From positions 1-64,000 of the forward strand of contig JAZJXO010000017.1 in the NCBI GenBank assembly GCA_040390855.1: a stretch of DNA of 64,000 bases. The letters are read 5' to 3'. The stretch comes from Parvibaculum sp040390855. GTDB taxonomy: Bacteria; Pseudomonadota; Alphaproteobacteria; Parvibaculales; Parvibaculaceae. Both the position numbers and the translations under genes were made by a program. Below are positions 32,884-41,323 of this stretch, piece by piece; position 1 is the stretch's first letter, and the number at the start of each line of letters is the position of its first letter. Below the pieces are notes generated by a model. It saw only the letters and a program-made list of their open reading frames with translations, searched no databases and had not been told where the DNA came from.

Positions 32884-33660
32884 ATGGCTTACGAACATTG
32901 TACAGCGACACGCGAAGGGCATTTGCTCATCGTTACGATCAATCGTCCGGAGCGGATGAACGCGCTGCATCCGCCGTCTAACTTCGAGCTGGCCAAGGTG
33001 TTTGACGATTTTGCGGCAGATCCGGAGCTTTGGGTCGCGATCATCACAGGTGCGGGCGAGCGTGCTTTCAGCGCCGGAAACGATCTGCGTTGGCAGGCGG
33101 AAGGCAACAAGATCGAAGTGCCGCCGTCGGGTTTTGCCGGCCTCACCGCGCGCTATGATCTGAACAAACCTGTCATCGCCGCCGTTAACGGTGTGGCAAT
33201 GGGTGGCGGATTTGAAATCGCACTTGCCTGCGATCTCATTATTGCGTCGGAAAATGCGCTCTTTGCCTTGCCGGAACCGCGCGTCGGCCTCGCCGCGCTT
33301 GCCGGTGGACTTCATCGTTTGCCCCGCCAGATCGGTCTCAAGCAGGCGATGGGCATGATCCTTACGGGTCGTCAGGTGAAAGCGGCGGAAGGCAAAGAGC
33401 TTGGCTTCGTCAACGAAGTCGTACCTGCGGCTGACCTTCTTGCAGCGGCAAAGCGCTGGGCCGGTCTCATCATGGAATGTTCGCCCATGTCGATCCGCGC
33501 CTCGAAAGAGTCCGTCTACAATGGGCTTGATGAAGCCGATCTGCAAAAAGCCGTAACCGGTAAGTATGAGTCAGTCGCCGCGCTCTTCCGTTCGGCCGAC
33601 GTGGTCGAAGGCCCGCGTGCCTTTGCCGAGAAGCGCAAGCCCAACTGGTCCGGCAAGTAA
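32884..33660 (+). CDS. Enoyl-CoA hydratase/isomerase (carnitinyl-CoA dehydratase-like)
   Basis: The 258-residue crotonase has ITGAGERAFSAGNDLRWQAEG, AVNGVAMGGGFEIALACDLIIASENALFALPEPRVGLAALAGGLHRLPRQIG, with Glu in ALPEPRVG. Wording is closest to the CaiD/enoyl-CoA hydratase group. AGGAAAGTC precedes the ATG. It is followed by a strong hairpin that terminates the convergent lipoprotein gene. No other beta-oxidation gene is directly adjacent. Confidence 0.88.
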   Translation: MAYEHCTATREGHLLIVTINRPERMNALHPPSNFELAKVFDDFAADPELWVAIITGAGERAFSAGNDLRWQAEGNKIEVPPSGFAGLTARYDLNKPVIAAVNGVAMGGGFEIALACDLIIASENALFALPEPRVGLAALAGGLHRLPRQIGLKQAMGMILTGRQVKAAEGKELGFVNEVVPAADLLAAAKRWAGLIMECSPMSIRASKESVYNGLDEADLQKAVTGKYESVAALFRSADVVEGPRAFAEKRKPNWSGK

Positions 33661-33683
33661 CTTCGAAAAAGAAACGTCCGCTC

Positions 33684-33724
33684 AAAAAAGTACCGGCCCT
33701 GTCATGTGGGGATGACAGGGCCGG
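33684..33724 (-). terminator. Rho-independent terminator with 13-bp stem
   Basis: CCGGCCCTGTCAT (33693-33705) and ATGACAGGGCCGG (33712-33724) pair perfectly; on the minus strand TACTTTTTT follows. It terminates the cysteine-peptidase lipoprotein gene and may also act on the convergent hydratase. Confidence 0.88.
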
Positions 33725-33786
33725 CCTCGACAGGACCGGTGTCTGGGGGGGAGAGACCGGTCGAAGTTCGCTTCAGTGGTTGCCTG

Positions 33787-34665
33787 TCAACGCAGCAGCG
33801 TTGTCGGGCGGGGCTGCGGCAGGATCGACACGTCGGTTATGCCTGCCGTCGGTGTTGCCGGTGCCGCGTCTACCTGTGCGAGTTCCGACTGGGCCATGCT
33901 GGGACGCAGGCTGTTATCTGCGACGACGACTGGTTGCGCCGTCGGGTTCATTTTTTGTTTGGCGGCAAGGGCTGCAACCACGAAGGGGATAGGCTGGCCG
34001 AGCGCGGGGAGTGTCTCATTCGTCGCGGTACGGAATGTCTGGGTGTCGAGATTGACCCAGACATAAGGCCGTTCGCGTGACTGGCGTTTGATCCATGTGT
34101 AGGGCGCTTCATTCCAGGCAACGACGGCCCAGTTTTTATTGTCGAGCACATACTCGCCCTTGTCGGTATCAACGACGAGGATCGCATGGCCCGCGCCGTT
34201 CCACTCGCGCACGACGGCGACGAGGAGATCAGCGGGTGACCAGCCGCGCTCGATCAGCATCTTGCGCTTCAGGAGAGCGAGGTCTTCGCAATCGCCGCCA
34301 CTGGCGTTCGGATATGACCAGTCTTCGCTGACACCGTAATTGTCCTGATCGGAAATCTGACGGATGCTTGAATTCACATAGTCGTTGACCGTGTTGAGTT
34401 CGCTCCAGCGTGCAGGTGTCATCGCCATGTTGACGGGCGTATCGGTGCCGCCCTCACATTGCTTGGGGTCGTTTATGCAAAAGGAGATATAGCCCATCGG
34501 CGGAACGACCTGCTGCCCCACCGGCATAAAGGCGTTCGCTGATATTGTCTGTCCGGCTGACGGCTCGTCAAAAAGGTTCGCCGTACTGCCCGTTGACTGG
34601 CATCCTGCCAGCCAGATGCTCGTGCCGGCCGCCATGGCCAACATCAAGATGCGTTGCGCGTTCAT
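33787..34665 (-). CDS. Transglutaminase-like cysteine peptidase (BTLCP family) lipoprotein
   Basis: The 292-residue protein has a lipoprotein signal (IWLAGCQSTG, Cys22) and the bacterial transglutaminase-like cysteine proteinase domain. Its catalytic triad is visible: Cys in SGGDCEDLALLKR, His in GAGHAILVVDT and Asp in YVLDNKNWAV. Periplasmic BTLCPs such as LapG cleave adhesins in a c-di-GMP-controlled way; no LapD homologue is adjacent here, though PilZ genes and a possible adhesin are within 6 kb. The C-terminal 60 residues are a low-complexity tail (Ala, Pro, Thr). AGGACGTCCT lies 28 nt upstream. Confidence 0.88.
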   Translation of the reverse strand: MNAQRILMLAMAAGTSIWLAGCQSTGSTANLFDEPSAGQTISANAFMPVGQQVVPPMGYISFCINDPKQCEGGTDTPVNMAMTPARWSELNTVNDYVNSSIRQISDQDNYGVSEDWSYPNASGGDCEDLALLKRKMLIERGWSPADLLVAVVREWNGAGHAILVVDTDKGEYVLDNKNWAVVAWNEAPYTWIKRQSRERPYVWVNLDTQTFRTATNETLPALGQPIPFVVAALAAKQKMNPTAQPVVVADNSLRPSMAQSELAQVDAAPATPTAGITDVSILPQPRPTTLLR

Positions 34666-35036
34666 TGTCCCACCTATTCTTGGTCTGTCGAGAGGACGTC
34701 CTGTCCTACGAGACCAAGACTGACAGCGAAAATTTGGTGCGCGCTTAAATCGGGACGGTGGTTTTGAGGCAAGTTAGATGCGTCTTTGAATCGACTTTAG
34801 GTCAAATTTGAATCACATCCGATGCGTCTCAGGCGCCGGAAAATATTGTGAGGAAAACCAAGGCCTTCTGATTGTGGATCGCGTGGGCGCGGTTGCCGGA
34901 CAAGGTCCGTGGCGACGGAAAATGCCCGAAAAAAACTTCGGATAAATTTGTCGGTGATGGTTTCTGATTGGTTTATTCCGGCACGCCTGACGGGCGTCAC
35001 CCGCGAAATCGACCGGCAAAGGCAATCGGAAGCGTC
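34666..35036. other. 371-nt intergenic region
   Basis: No gene is supported. It holds the upstream region of the lipoprotein gene, with the palindrome AGGACGTCCT (34693-34702). The rest shows no hairpin followed by a T-tract and no recognisable repeat. Confidence 0.5.
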
Positions 35037-35741
35037 TTACTTCGTTGCCCCGTCGAAGGTGCGGCTGTCCGTCACCAGCGTTTCGCGGATATAGCTGATG
35101 GTGGAGCCGCGCTCCTTGCGCTTTGTATTGGCGAAAGCAGGCTGGTTCAATGCGCCGAGTTCGCGTGCTTTGGCGATGGCTGTGTCTTTGAGTGCGGCGA
35201 CGGGGGCCGTCATGTCGAGAATGCCGATCTGGGCCGCTTCCTGCGGGTTATAGATGCGGGCCTGGGTGACGGCGGCGGTCAGATGGTTGTTGGCAATACG
35301 GTCGCGGGCGAGTTCGAGGCCGAAGACCGGCATGGTCATGCCGATGGCGACTTCGGGAAGACCGATCTTGAACTCACCCTCTGCGCCGATGCGCACGTCT
35401 GCCGAGAGTACCAGCAGGCAGCCGGCCGCCAGCGCATGGCCCGTGCAGGCAATGACGACGGGCAGGCGGTGCTCGTAAATGTCCATCAGAAGGTTCGCGC
35501 CAGCGCTCACCAGCGGGGCGACATGCTGGGGGCCGGACGCTATGACTTCGAGGTCGAAGCCCGCGCAGAAGCGCTTTTCACGACCGAGGATCACAATGGC
35601 TTTGGCTTCTCCGTCGGCGCGGACAAGCGCGGCGCTCAGGGCATCAATCATGGCATGGCTCAGCGCATTGGCGCGGCCATCGTCCATGGTGAGGACGGCG
35701 ACACCGTCATTAAGCGTGTAATCGAGAACCGGTGCCGACAT
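35037..35741 (-). CDS. Crotonase/enoyl-CoA hydratase family protein
   Basis: This 234-residue crotonase-like protein is somewhat short for the family. It contains AVLTMDDGRANALSHAMIDAL, GREKRFCAGFDLEVIASG and CTGHALAAGCLLVLSADVRIGAEGEFKIGLPEVAIGMTMP, with Glu in LPEVAIG. The second oxyanion segment reads ALAAGCLLVLSAD instead of the usual GGGxE/A, typical of members annotated as crotonase/enoyl-CoA hydratase of unknown specificity. It is monocistronic. Confidence 0.85.
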   Translation of the reverse strand: MSAPVLDYTLNDGVAVLTMDDGRANALSHAMIDALSAALVRADGEAKAIVILGREKRFCAGFDLEVIASGPQHVAPLVSAGANLLMDIYEHRLPVVIACTGHALAAGCLLVLSADVRIGAEGEFKIGLPEVAIGMTMPVFGLELARDRIANNHLTAAVTQARIYNPQEAAQIGILDMTAPVAALKDTAIAKARELGALNQPAFANTKRKERGSTISYIRETLVTDSRTFDGATK

Positions 35742-35807
35742 AGAATCGAATCCCCCTGAAATTGAATGGGGGCACTCTAGAGAGGCATTCTCAAATGGGG
35801 AAGGGTA

Positions 35808-36410
35808 TCAGCCAAAAGGACGTGAAAGAGCCGAGGCCTTTTCCGGAATCTCGGTGAAGGCGATGGCGATACCTTCTTCGGTGTGGCGGACCACGCGGCC
35901 TTTCATGCGGCCGATCGAGACATGGGTGCCGATGGGCGCGCGCAGTTCGGTGCCGACATTGGCGCCACCGAGCGACATATCGACGATGCGGCAGGGCGCG
36001 GTGCGACCATCGGGCAGCGTGAGAACCGACTGTTCTTCGACACCGGCGTCTGCCGGTGCATAACGTTGGAACGCGCGGGCACCAATGCCTTTGTCGCCTT
36101 TGGCGTAAGCCGCGAGGCGGTCGGCCACGCGTTCACGGCGCGGACCGCTCAATGCGGTTTCGATAGCGAAGCCGCCTTCGAAGACGCGCACGACGTCGCC
36201 TTCAAAGCGGCCGAAATCGTCGAGATAGATAATGAGGCGCGAACCGATATTGATCGGCGTGTCGCAAACGAGAGCGATGCCCGACAATGACATATCGCGG
36301 ATGGCGCAAGGGTGTTCAGTTCCGTCCGGCGCGAGAAAACGGCCCTTCACGGTGACGGGTACGCGCGGATGGCGACGTCTTTCCTGGCCGTTGGGCTGTT
36401 CGCTGGTCAT
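35808..36410 (-). CDS. Tandem PilZ-domain protein
   Basis: The 200-residue protein has two PilZ modules. The first carries the RxxxR box ERRRHPRVPV and DMSLSGIAL (D-x-S-x-x-G), both intact. The second has DMSLGGANVG, but its RxxxR box is not evident before TLPDGRTAPCRIV, so only one full c-di-GMP site is likely. The start at 36410 (MTSEQPNGQ) gives the domain directly. A 16-bp palindrome (36445-36460) lies upstream. It is a probable c-di-GMP effector for the surface or motility switch. Confidence 0.87.
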   Translation of the reverse strand: MTSEQPNGQERRRHPRVPVTVKGRFLAPDGTEHPCAIRDMSLSGIALVCDTPINIGSRLIIYLDDFGRFEGDVVRVFEGGFAIETALSGPRRERVADRLAAYAKGDKGIGARAFQRYAPADAGVEEQSVLTLPDGRTAPCRIVDMSLGGANVGTELRAPIGTHVSIGRMKGRVVRHTEEGIAIAFTEIPEKASALSRPFG

Positions 36411-36444
36411 TGTTTCAAGCTCGTTTTTGTGCGCCCGTTCGGGG

Positions 36445-36460
36445 ATCCCTCTAGAGGGAT
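36445..36460. promoter_or_regulatory. 16-bp perfect palindrome upstream of the PilZ gene
   Basis: ATCCCTCTAGAGGGAT is a perfect palindrome 35 nt before the PilZ start codon. It suits an operator for a dimeric regulator; the cognate protein is unknown. Confidence 0.45.
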
Positions 36461-36739
36461 TTCGGCGCACCGTCGTAGGAAAGATAATCGCACAGGGTTA
36501 ACGAAATTCTACTGTACCGGTCAGGATGGGTGTAAATGGGCGATGAATCACCACAAATCTAGCTCAAACGGCCTATTTCCACCTATATGACGCTTGCGTC
36601 AGCTTTGACTATTGCTGACAATCGGGTCAAATCCGGCCATCTAGGGGAATCGGCACCGCGCTGGCGGCAGAGAGAGGCTATTCAAGCTCTGAACGACAGC
36701 CGTTTGCAAAGTCAAAAACGAGAAAGTTCAGGAAACAAC

Positions 36740-38383
36740 ATGAGTGAGTTCGACTATATCATCATCGGCGCGGGCAGCGCGGGTTGTGTACTGGCAAACC
36801 GTTTGTCCGAAAATCCGGCGAACAAGGTTTTGTTGCTCGAAGCCGGTGACAAAGACACGAACATGATGATCCACATGCCGGCAGGTGTGGGCTCGCTCAT
36901 CAGCACCGACACGGTTAACTGGTATTACTATACCGAAGGCCAACCGCACCTGAACAACCGCAAGATGTTCTGGCCGCGCGGCAAGGTGCTCGGCGGATCG
37001 TCCTCGATCAACGGCATGATCTACATTCGCGGCCATGCCCGTGATTACGATCTCTGGCGTCAGATGGGCCTTGAAGGCTGGGGCTTCTCCGATGTGCTGC
37101 CCTATTTCCGCAAGGCGGAAGGCAATCAGAACGGCTCCAGCGCCTTCCACGGCGGCGACGGTCCGCTCGGTGTGTCCAATGCCGCCAAAAGCAACGTGCT
37201 GTTTGATGCGTTCATTGAAGCGGGCAAGCAGGCCGGTCACCCCTATACGGATGACTTCAATGGCCCGCAGCAGGAAGGCGTGGGGCCTTACCAGACCACG
37301 ATCAAAAACAATCAGCGTTGCAGCGCAGCGGTTGCTTATCTCAAACCTGCTCTCGCCCGCCCGAACCTCAAAGTCGAAGTCAAAGCGTTGACGCATCGCA
37401 TTCTGTTCGAAGGCAAGCGTGTCGTCGGCGTCGAATATAAGCAGGGCAACGAGCTTCGCACCGTGAAGGCCTCGAAAGAAGTCATCCTGTCCGGCGGCGC
37501 GGTCAACAGCCCGCAGGTGCTTCTGCTTTCAGGTATCGGCAATGCCGAGTATCTGCGCAAGTTCGGCATCGGCGTCGTCGCTGATCTGCCGGGTGTCGGT
37601 CAGAACCTGCAGGACCATCTCGACGCAACGATCATCAATGAATGCAAGCTGCCGATCACGCTGCATAGCCAGATGAACAAGTTTCGTATGCTTATGACAG
37701 GTATGCAGTACGCGTTTTTCAAGACGGGTCTGGCCACCACCCAGGGTCTCGAATCCGGCGGCTTCCTGAAGTCGCGTCCGGAGCTTGAAATTCCTGATTT
37801 GCAGCTTCATTTTGTGGCGGCGATGATGCGCGATCATGCCCGCATCAAATCGGATCGTCACGGCTTCACGGTTCATGTCTGCCAGTTGCGTCCCGAAAGC
37901 AAAGGCTTTGTGTCGCTGAAATCGCTGGATCCGGCTGATCATGCGCTCATTCAGCCGAACTATCTGGCCACCGAAAATGACCGCCGCACCATGCGTGACG
38001 GTGTGCGCATTGTCCGCAACATTATCGGACAACGCGCGATGGACGAGTTTCGTGGTCCTGAATTCGCACCGGGTGCCGACAAGCAGACGGATGCGGAAAT
38101 CGACGCCTGGATCCGCGACGCCGCCGAGACGATCTATCACCCCGTCGGCACCGCCAAGATGGGCAACGATCCCATGGCCGTTGTGGACACGAAGTGCAAG
38201 GTGCACGGGCTCGAAGGTCTGCGCGTCGTTGACGCCTCGGTCATGCCCACGCTTGTGGGCGGCAACACCAACGCACCGACCATTATGATCGCGGAGAAAA
38301 TCTCCGACGATATTCTGGGTCGTGCGGCGTTGACGCCCGAACACGTCACCATTGTCGAGGACCGTCGCGGCGCAGCGGCATAA
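36740..38383 (+). CDS. GMC family oxidoreductase (choline-dehydrogenase-like)
   Basis: The 547-residue flavoprotein begins DYIIIGAGSAGCVLANRLSE and has the GMC signatures PRGKVLGGSSSINGMIYIRGH and SGGAVNSPQVLLLSGIG. The C-terminal active-site region reads IYHPVGTAKMGNDPM, VDASVMPTLVGGNTNAPTIMIAEK (His/Asn pair). It oxidises an alcohol such as choline, an alkanol or a PEG-type alcohol; the substrate is not decided. The start at 36740 (MSEFDYII) is far downstream of the open frame. A 329-nt leader without a gene precedes it. Confidence 0.9.
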   Translation: MSEFDYIIIGAGSAGCVLANRLSENPANKVLLLEAGDKDTNMMIHMPAGVGSLISTDTVNWYYYTEGQPHLNNRKMFWPRGKVLGGSSSINGMIYIRGHARDYDLWRQMGLEGWGFSDVLPYFRKAEGNQNGSSAFHGGDGPLGVSNAAKSNVLFDAFIEAGKQAGHPYTDDFNGPQQEGVGPYQTTIKNNQRCSAAVAYLKPALARPNLKVEVKALTHRILFEGKRVVGVEYKQGNELRTVKASKEVILSGGAVNSPQVLLLSGIGNAEYLRKFGIGVVADLPGVGQNLQDHLDATIINECKLPITLHSQMNKFRMLMTGMQYAFFKTGLATTQGLESGGFLKSRPELEIPDLQLHFVAAMMRDHARIKSDRHGFTVHVCQLRPESKGFVSLKSLDPADHALIQPNYLATENDRRTMRDGVRIVRNIIGQRAMDEFRGPEFAPGADKQTDAEIDAWIRDAAETIYHPVGTAKMGNDPMAVVDTKCKVHGLEGLRVVDASVMPTLVGGNTNAPTIMIAEKISDDILGRAALTPEHVTIVEDRRGAAA

Positions 38384-38404
38384 GCCTTCTGAGGCAGCCA
38401 AATG

Positions 38405-38441
38405 AAAAAGACCGGTTCCCAATGCGGGGACCGGTCTTTTT
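38405..38441. terminator. Bidirectional rho-independent terminator
   Basis: AAAAAGACCGGTTCCC and GGGGACCGGTCTTTTT pair around AATGC, with A and T tracts on both sides. It ends the GMC oxidoreductase and the convergent PAS-protein gene. Confidence 0.9.
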
Positions 38442-38489
38442 GCTGTGCGGTGTGCGGCCGCATGAAAACATGCTTGGTGGGAAACGTGC

Positions 38490-39170
38490 TTATTCGCCTG
38501 CGGAGAAGACGTTTTTGACCAGACGCAGGTAGGAGCGTTCGCTGCGCAGCGGCGGGCGGCGGTTGGCTAGGCTTGAGACCTGAGACGTGACATGCGGCGG
38601 TAGCAGCGGCTTGCGGTTCAGCGGTGCGCGGCGTGCGGGTTCTGCGGCGCGTTCGCGCTTGGGCATACGTTCTGGGTCGAGGATCTGGAGGCGGTCGATC
38701 CACTGGCGGGCGAGGAGGTGGTCGCCGATCCACGGCAGTTCGTCGACGGGAACGGCAGCGCCGAGAATGCGTGTGATGGCACCATTGTCCTGTGCCAGCG
38801 GCAGAAGGATCATTTCAAATGTGGCTTCGCGCTGGGCGGTCGTGCTCGCCGTATATTCGACAACGCTGACCGAGGCGTTGCGCACCACTTCGTCGAGGGC
38901 GTGTTTGAGGCTGCTCAGGCAGTCTTCCTGCCACATGGCGAGCATGTTGTGGTTGCGGAACTCCATGCCATAGACGCCGCAAAGTCCCGTACCGGCGAGG
39001 CGGAAGCGGAAGCTGTCCTCGTTCTCGCGCTCAAGGATGAAAACATGGGGGAGAACAGAGCGGATTTCGCCAGGCTGAATTTCGCTGCGCATCGGCGCGG
39101 GGCGGCCAAGACGCTTGGCATTCCAATAATCGAACAGCGCGTGAATTGCTTTGTGCTTCATATCACTCAA
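38490..39170 (-). CDS. PAS-domain protein (PAS_5, alphaproteobacterial type)
   Basis: The 226-residue protein begins with LFDYWNAKRLGRPAPMRSEIQPGEIRSVLPHVFILERENEDSFRFRLAGTGLC (abridged), the standard entry of PF07310 PAS proteins. It then shows YTASTTAQREATFEMILLPLAQD. No output domain is attached; the C-terminal 60 residues are basic and proline-rich (ERAAEPARRAPLNRKPLLPP). It is probably a sensory or adaptor protein, possibly membrane-surface associated. A 12-bp palindrome lies upstream (39246-39257). Confidence 0.82.
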   Translation of the reverse strand: MSDMKHKAIHALFDYWNAKRLGRPAPMRSEIQPGEIRSVLPHVFILERENEDSFRFRLAGTGLCGVYGMEFRNHNMLAMWQEDCLSSLKHALDEVVRNASVSVVEYTASTTAQREATFEMILLPLAQDNGAITRILGAAVPVDELPWIGDHLLARQWIDRLQILDPERMPKRERAAEPARRAPLNRKPLLPPHVTSQVSSLANRRPPLRSERSYLRLVKNVFSAGE

Positions 39171-39641
39171 CCCCAGCCTAAGCGGCTTCCCAGCGTTTGT
39201 CCGCTCAGGCGGTTCAGCCTTGGCGGGTTATTCGTGTTTTTAAACCGGGACGTCCCGTTCTGGAGCGTTTCGGTTTTGAACCATCGGGAGCGGTTGCGTT
39301 TCGAAGCGATACGAATTGCGACTTTCACCCGAAGTCAGGTCTCAGAGAGCAGAAAGCGTGCCAGTGGGGGCTGAGGCGATCACTATGACAGAAAAACCGG
39401 GTGTTTTAAGATCGAAACGCCTCGTAACGGGCAAAATTAATAAAAATTTCACCATGTTTGACTCAATTCGGGACTTTTTAACCATCCTGAAGCGGCATCT
39501 CTCCTGCTTAGAGAGGGATGCAGATGTCATTTTGGTGCGACAGTTAAAGCGGCACGGCTTCTGCAATAGACGGGTGAGCGCCAAAGATGGTGCACCAGAT
39601 TGGGTCCATAACCAGTGACCAGAGGCCCTAGGAGAAACAAG
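39171..39641. other. 471-nt intergenic region between divergent genes
   Basis: No gene is supported. CGGGACGTCCCG (39246-39257) is a perfect palindrome upstream of the PAS gene. The right half is AT-rich near 39430-39485 and probably holds the promoter of the repeat-protein gene. GCATCTCTC...GAGGGATGC (about 39496-39522) can form a hairpin. Confidence 0.5.
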
Positions 39642-40655
39642 ATGAAACATAGTGCCCCCCTCATCTCCACATATGCGCTCACCTTCGCGTTGGGCCTCGG
39701 TGCTTTCATGGTCGCGGGTAGTACATCTGCTTTCGCCGGAAATTACGGCGGAGGCGACACGCCGCCTGCCGAAGAAGATTGCGGCTGCACCGAAACACCG
39801 CCTCCGCCCCCGCCGCCCGAAGAGGATTGCGGCTGTGAGGATGATCATGGCGGCGGCGATAGTGCTAGGAACTGGAACAACAACCACAACGAAAACAATA
39901 ACGAGAACACGAACACAAATACCAACACCAACACCAACACCAACACGAATACCAATACGAACACGAATAACAACAATGTCGTGGTCAATGTGGACGTGAA
40001 CGCTAACTCGACAAGCAGCGCCAGTGCGACATCGGCAGCCAATGCGGTTGCCAATGCCAATCTCGCCAATCAGGTGTCGAGCAACTCGTCGAGCAATTCC
40101 AACGGTGGTTCAGCAAGCCGTTCGGGTGGTTCTGGCTTTGGTATCGGTAATGGCAATGGCAGCGGTGGCGGTGGCGGCAACTACTACATTGCGCCCCAGC
40201 CTGCGATGTCGATGGGTACGCTCAATGTGGTGGTGCGCGAAGCTGCCGTTGAAGTGAAACCGGTTAAAGGCGTCTGCGTCAGCGCCAAGGGTCTTGAAGA
40301 AATGGCCCGCTACTCGACACAGATGCGTGAACTGACCGCGCGTGATGAAACCGAAGTGTTCCATTGCCTCGCTGGTGACATGCTGGTCGTGACCATCGGT
40401 CGTATGGCCGGCTCGGTCGCCAATTATGACGGCGGCTATGTCATCGAATGCAACGAAGGCGAGGCGCTTCGTTTCGGCACCAACGGTCTTGCCTGCTCGC
40501 CGCGTCAGGCAGGCTATTCGGGCCGCGATGCCGGTGGCGAGGGCCGCACAGGCTATGCGGAAATCTTCATCAGCAAGGCCAGCCGTAATGAAACAACAGC
40601 CAGCGCCGCCAGCGGTGCAGGCATGGCGACCTATAATGGCGGCGTGGGCTACTAG
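39642..40655 (+). CDS. Secreted Asn-Thr repeat protein, possible surface fibre or adhesin
   Basis: The 337-residue protein has a signal peptide ending SAFA (about residue 32), then two EEDCGC motifs separated by a run of seven prolines. Ten consecutive Asn-Thr dipeptides follow (about 89-108), then Asn/Ser-rich stretches (SNSSSNSNGG) and a Gly-rich hinge. A folded C-terminal domain (VVVREAAVEVKPVKGVCVSAKGLEE, FHCLAGDMLVVTIGRMAG, YVIECNEGEALRFG) contains four cysteines. AGGAG precedes ATG 39642. The layout resembles secreted adhesins or amyloid-forming proteins. The HfaB/CsgG-like gene 1.3 kb away could serve its secretion; this is inference. Confidence 0.75.
   Translation: MKHSAPLISTYALTFALGLGAFMVAGSTSAFAGNYGGGDTPPAEEDCGCTETPPPPPPPEEDCGCEDDHGGGDSARNWNNNHNENNNENTNTNTNTNTNTNTNTNTNTNNNNVVVNVDVNANSTSSASATSAANAVANANLANQVSSNSSSNSNGGSASRSGGSGFGIGNGNGSGGGGGNYYIAPQPAMSMGTLNVVVREAAVEVKPVKGVCVSAKGLEEMARYSTQMRELTARDETEVFHCLAGDMLVVTIGRMAGSVANYDGGYVIECNEGEALRFGTNGLACSPRQAGYSGRDAGGEGRTGYAEIFISKASRNETTASAASGAGMATYNGGVGY
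39904..39966 (+). repeat. Hexanucleotide-like repeat encoding (Asn-Thr)10
   Basis: Ten AAY-ACN units in tandem encode Asn-Thr. The central AACACC copies are identical and suited to slippage, so the repeat number may vary between isolates. Confidence 0.8.
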
Positions 40656-40698
40656 GACACGAAAAGAAAAGTTTAGGGCGGGCTTCTGCGAAGAAGAG

Positions 40699-40732
40699 AC
40701 GGAGAGAGCGAAAGCTTTCTCCGTTTTTGTTT
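40699..40732 (+). terminator. Rho-independent terminator of the repeat-protein gene
   Basis: ACGGAGAGAGC, loop GAAA and GCTTTCTCCGT (one G-U pair) form a stem followed by TTTTGTTTTG. Confidence 0.85.
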
Positions 40733-40840
40733 TGTCTGGATGCGCCTCGGTCACCATCCGCACACAATCAGGCTATGCACGCACACGACGTGCAAGTGAT
40801 GCGTCAATGCTTCTGACCTTTCAGTGCAAACATGCATCAC

Positions 40841-40864
40841 ACACGGATGTAAAAACATCCGTGT
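40841..40864. repeat. Perfect 10-bp hairpin
   Basis: ACACGGATGT and ACATCCGTGT pair around AAAA. No T-tract follows on either strand. It may be part of a small RNA or an operator. Confidence 0.5.
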
Positions 40865-41019
40865 CAGGAATTGCACTTGGCAAATCGGAACTCTGAGCGT
40901 ACCAAGCCCGCATGACACGCGTATTTCAAACAGCTACCAAAGGTTTTGAAGCTAACTCGTACCCTTCGGGGCCGGGCCGCACGCGTTTGCGCTGATTGTG
41001 CATTTCTGTTTGTGACCAG

Positions 41020-41050
41020 AGGCCCCACCAAACCGGATGGGGCCTTTGTC
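41020..41050 (+). terminator. Terminator-like hairpin
   Basis: AGGCCCCA (41020-41027) pairs with TGGGGCCT (41038-41045), followed by TTGTCGTC. The T-run is weak. It could end a small transcript starting after 40865. Confidence 0.45.
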
Positions 41051-41117
41051 GTCTGAGGCTGCATCCACCGACCAGTTGTATCAATGAGATCCGCTCAAAC
41101 GATCACGGAGGACCAGT

Positions 41118-41159
41118 ATGCAAACCTGTGAACATCACACCACGACGACGTTTGTCTGA
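41118..41159 (+). CDS. Possible 12-residue leader peptide with Thr run
   Basis: ATG 41118 follows CGGAGG at 5-7 nt and encodes MQTCEHHTTTTFV-stop. Four consecutive Thr and two His codons recall attenuator peptides, but the next gene (41324) is not an amino-acid biosynthetic gene. Hairpins such as AGGCC...GGCCT follow. The evidence is weak. Confidence 0.2.
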   Translation: MQTCEHHTTTTFV

Positions 41160-41323
41160 GTCGAGAAAGCTCTGAGCCATAAGCATTGTAGGCCCTCCGG
41201 CCTGATGTGACGCCCGGTTTTCAACGTCTGAGCTAACGCTGCATCACGTTTCGCAGAGACCAACGGACGCGCATTTCGCGCGGCACCGAAAGGGTTTCTG
41301 CATTCCCCAAGGAGAAAGAAAAA

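Larger units (their letters stand above)
40656..41323. other. 668-nt region with hairpins and very small reading frames
   Basis: No conventional gene is supported. It contains a terminator (40699-40732), a perfect hairpin (40841-40864), a second terminator-like hairpin (41020-41045), and short frames at 40911-40994 (27 codons, no RBS) and 41118-41159 (12 codons, RBS GGAGG). GTGACCAGAGGCCC at 41012-41025 also occurs just before the repeat-protein gene (39616-39629). Confidence 0.5.

Noticed and set aside
37529..38422. 297-codon minus-strand frame opposite the GMC oxidoreductase
   Set aside because: It shadows a well-defined flavoprotein gene and runs into a terminator.
39904..39966. Tandem repeat as a CRISPR-like array
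   Set aside because: The units are 6 nt, contiguous and in frame within a coding sequence; there are no spacers and no cas genes.
40911..40994. 27-codon open frame ending before the terminator-like hairpin
   Set aside because: There is no ribosome binding site and the codon use is not persuasive; kept only as part of the structured interval.
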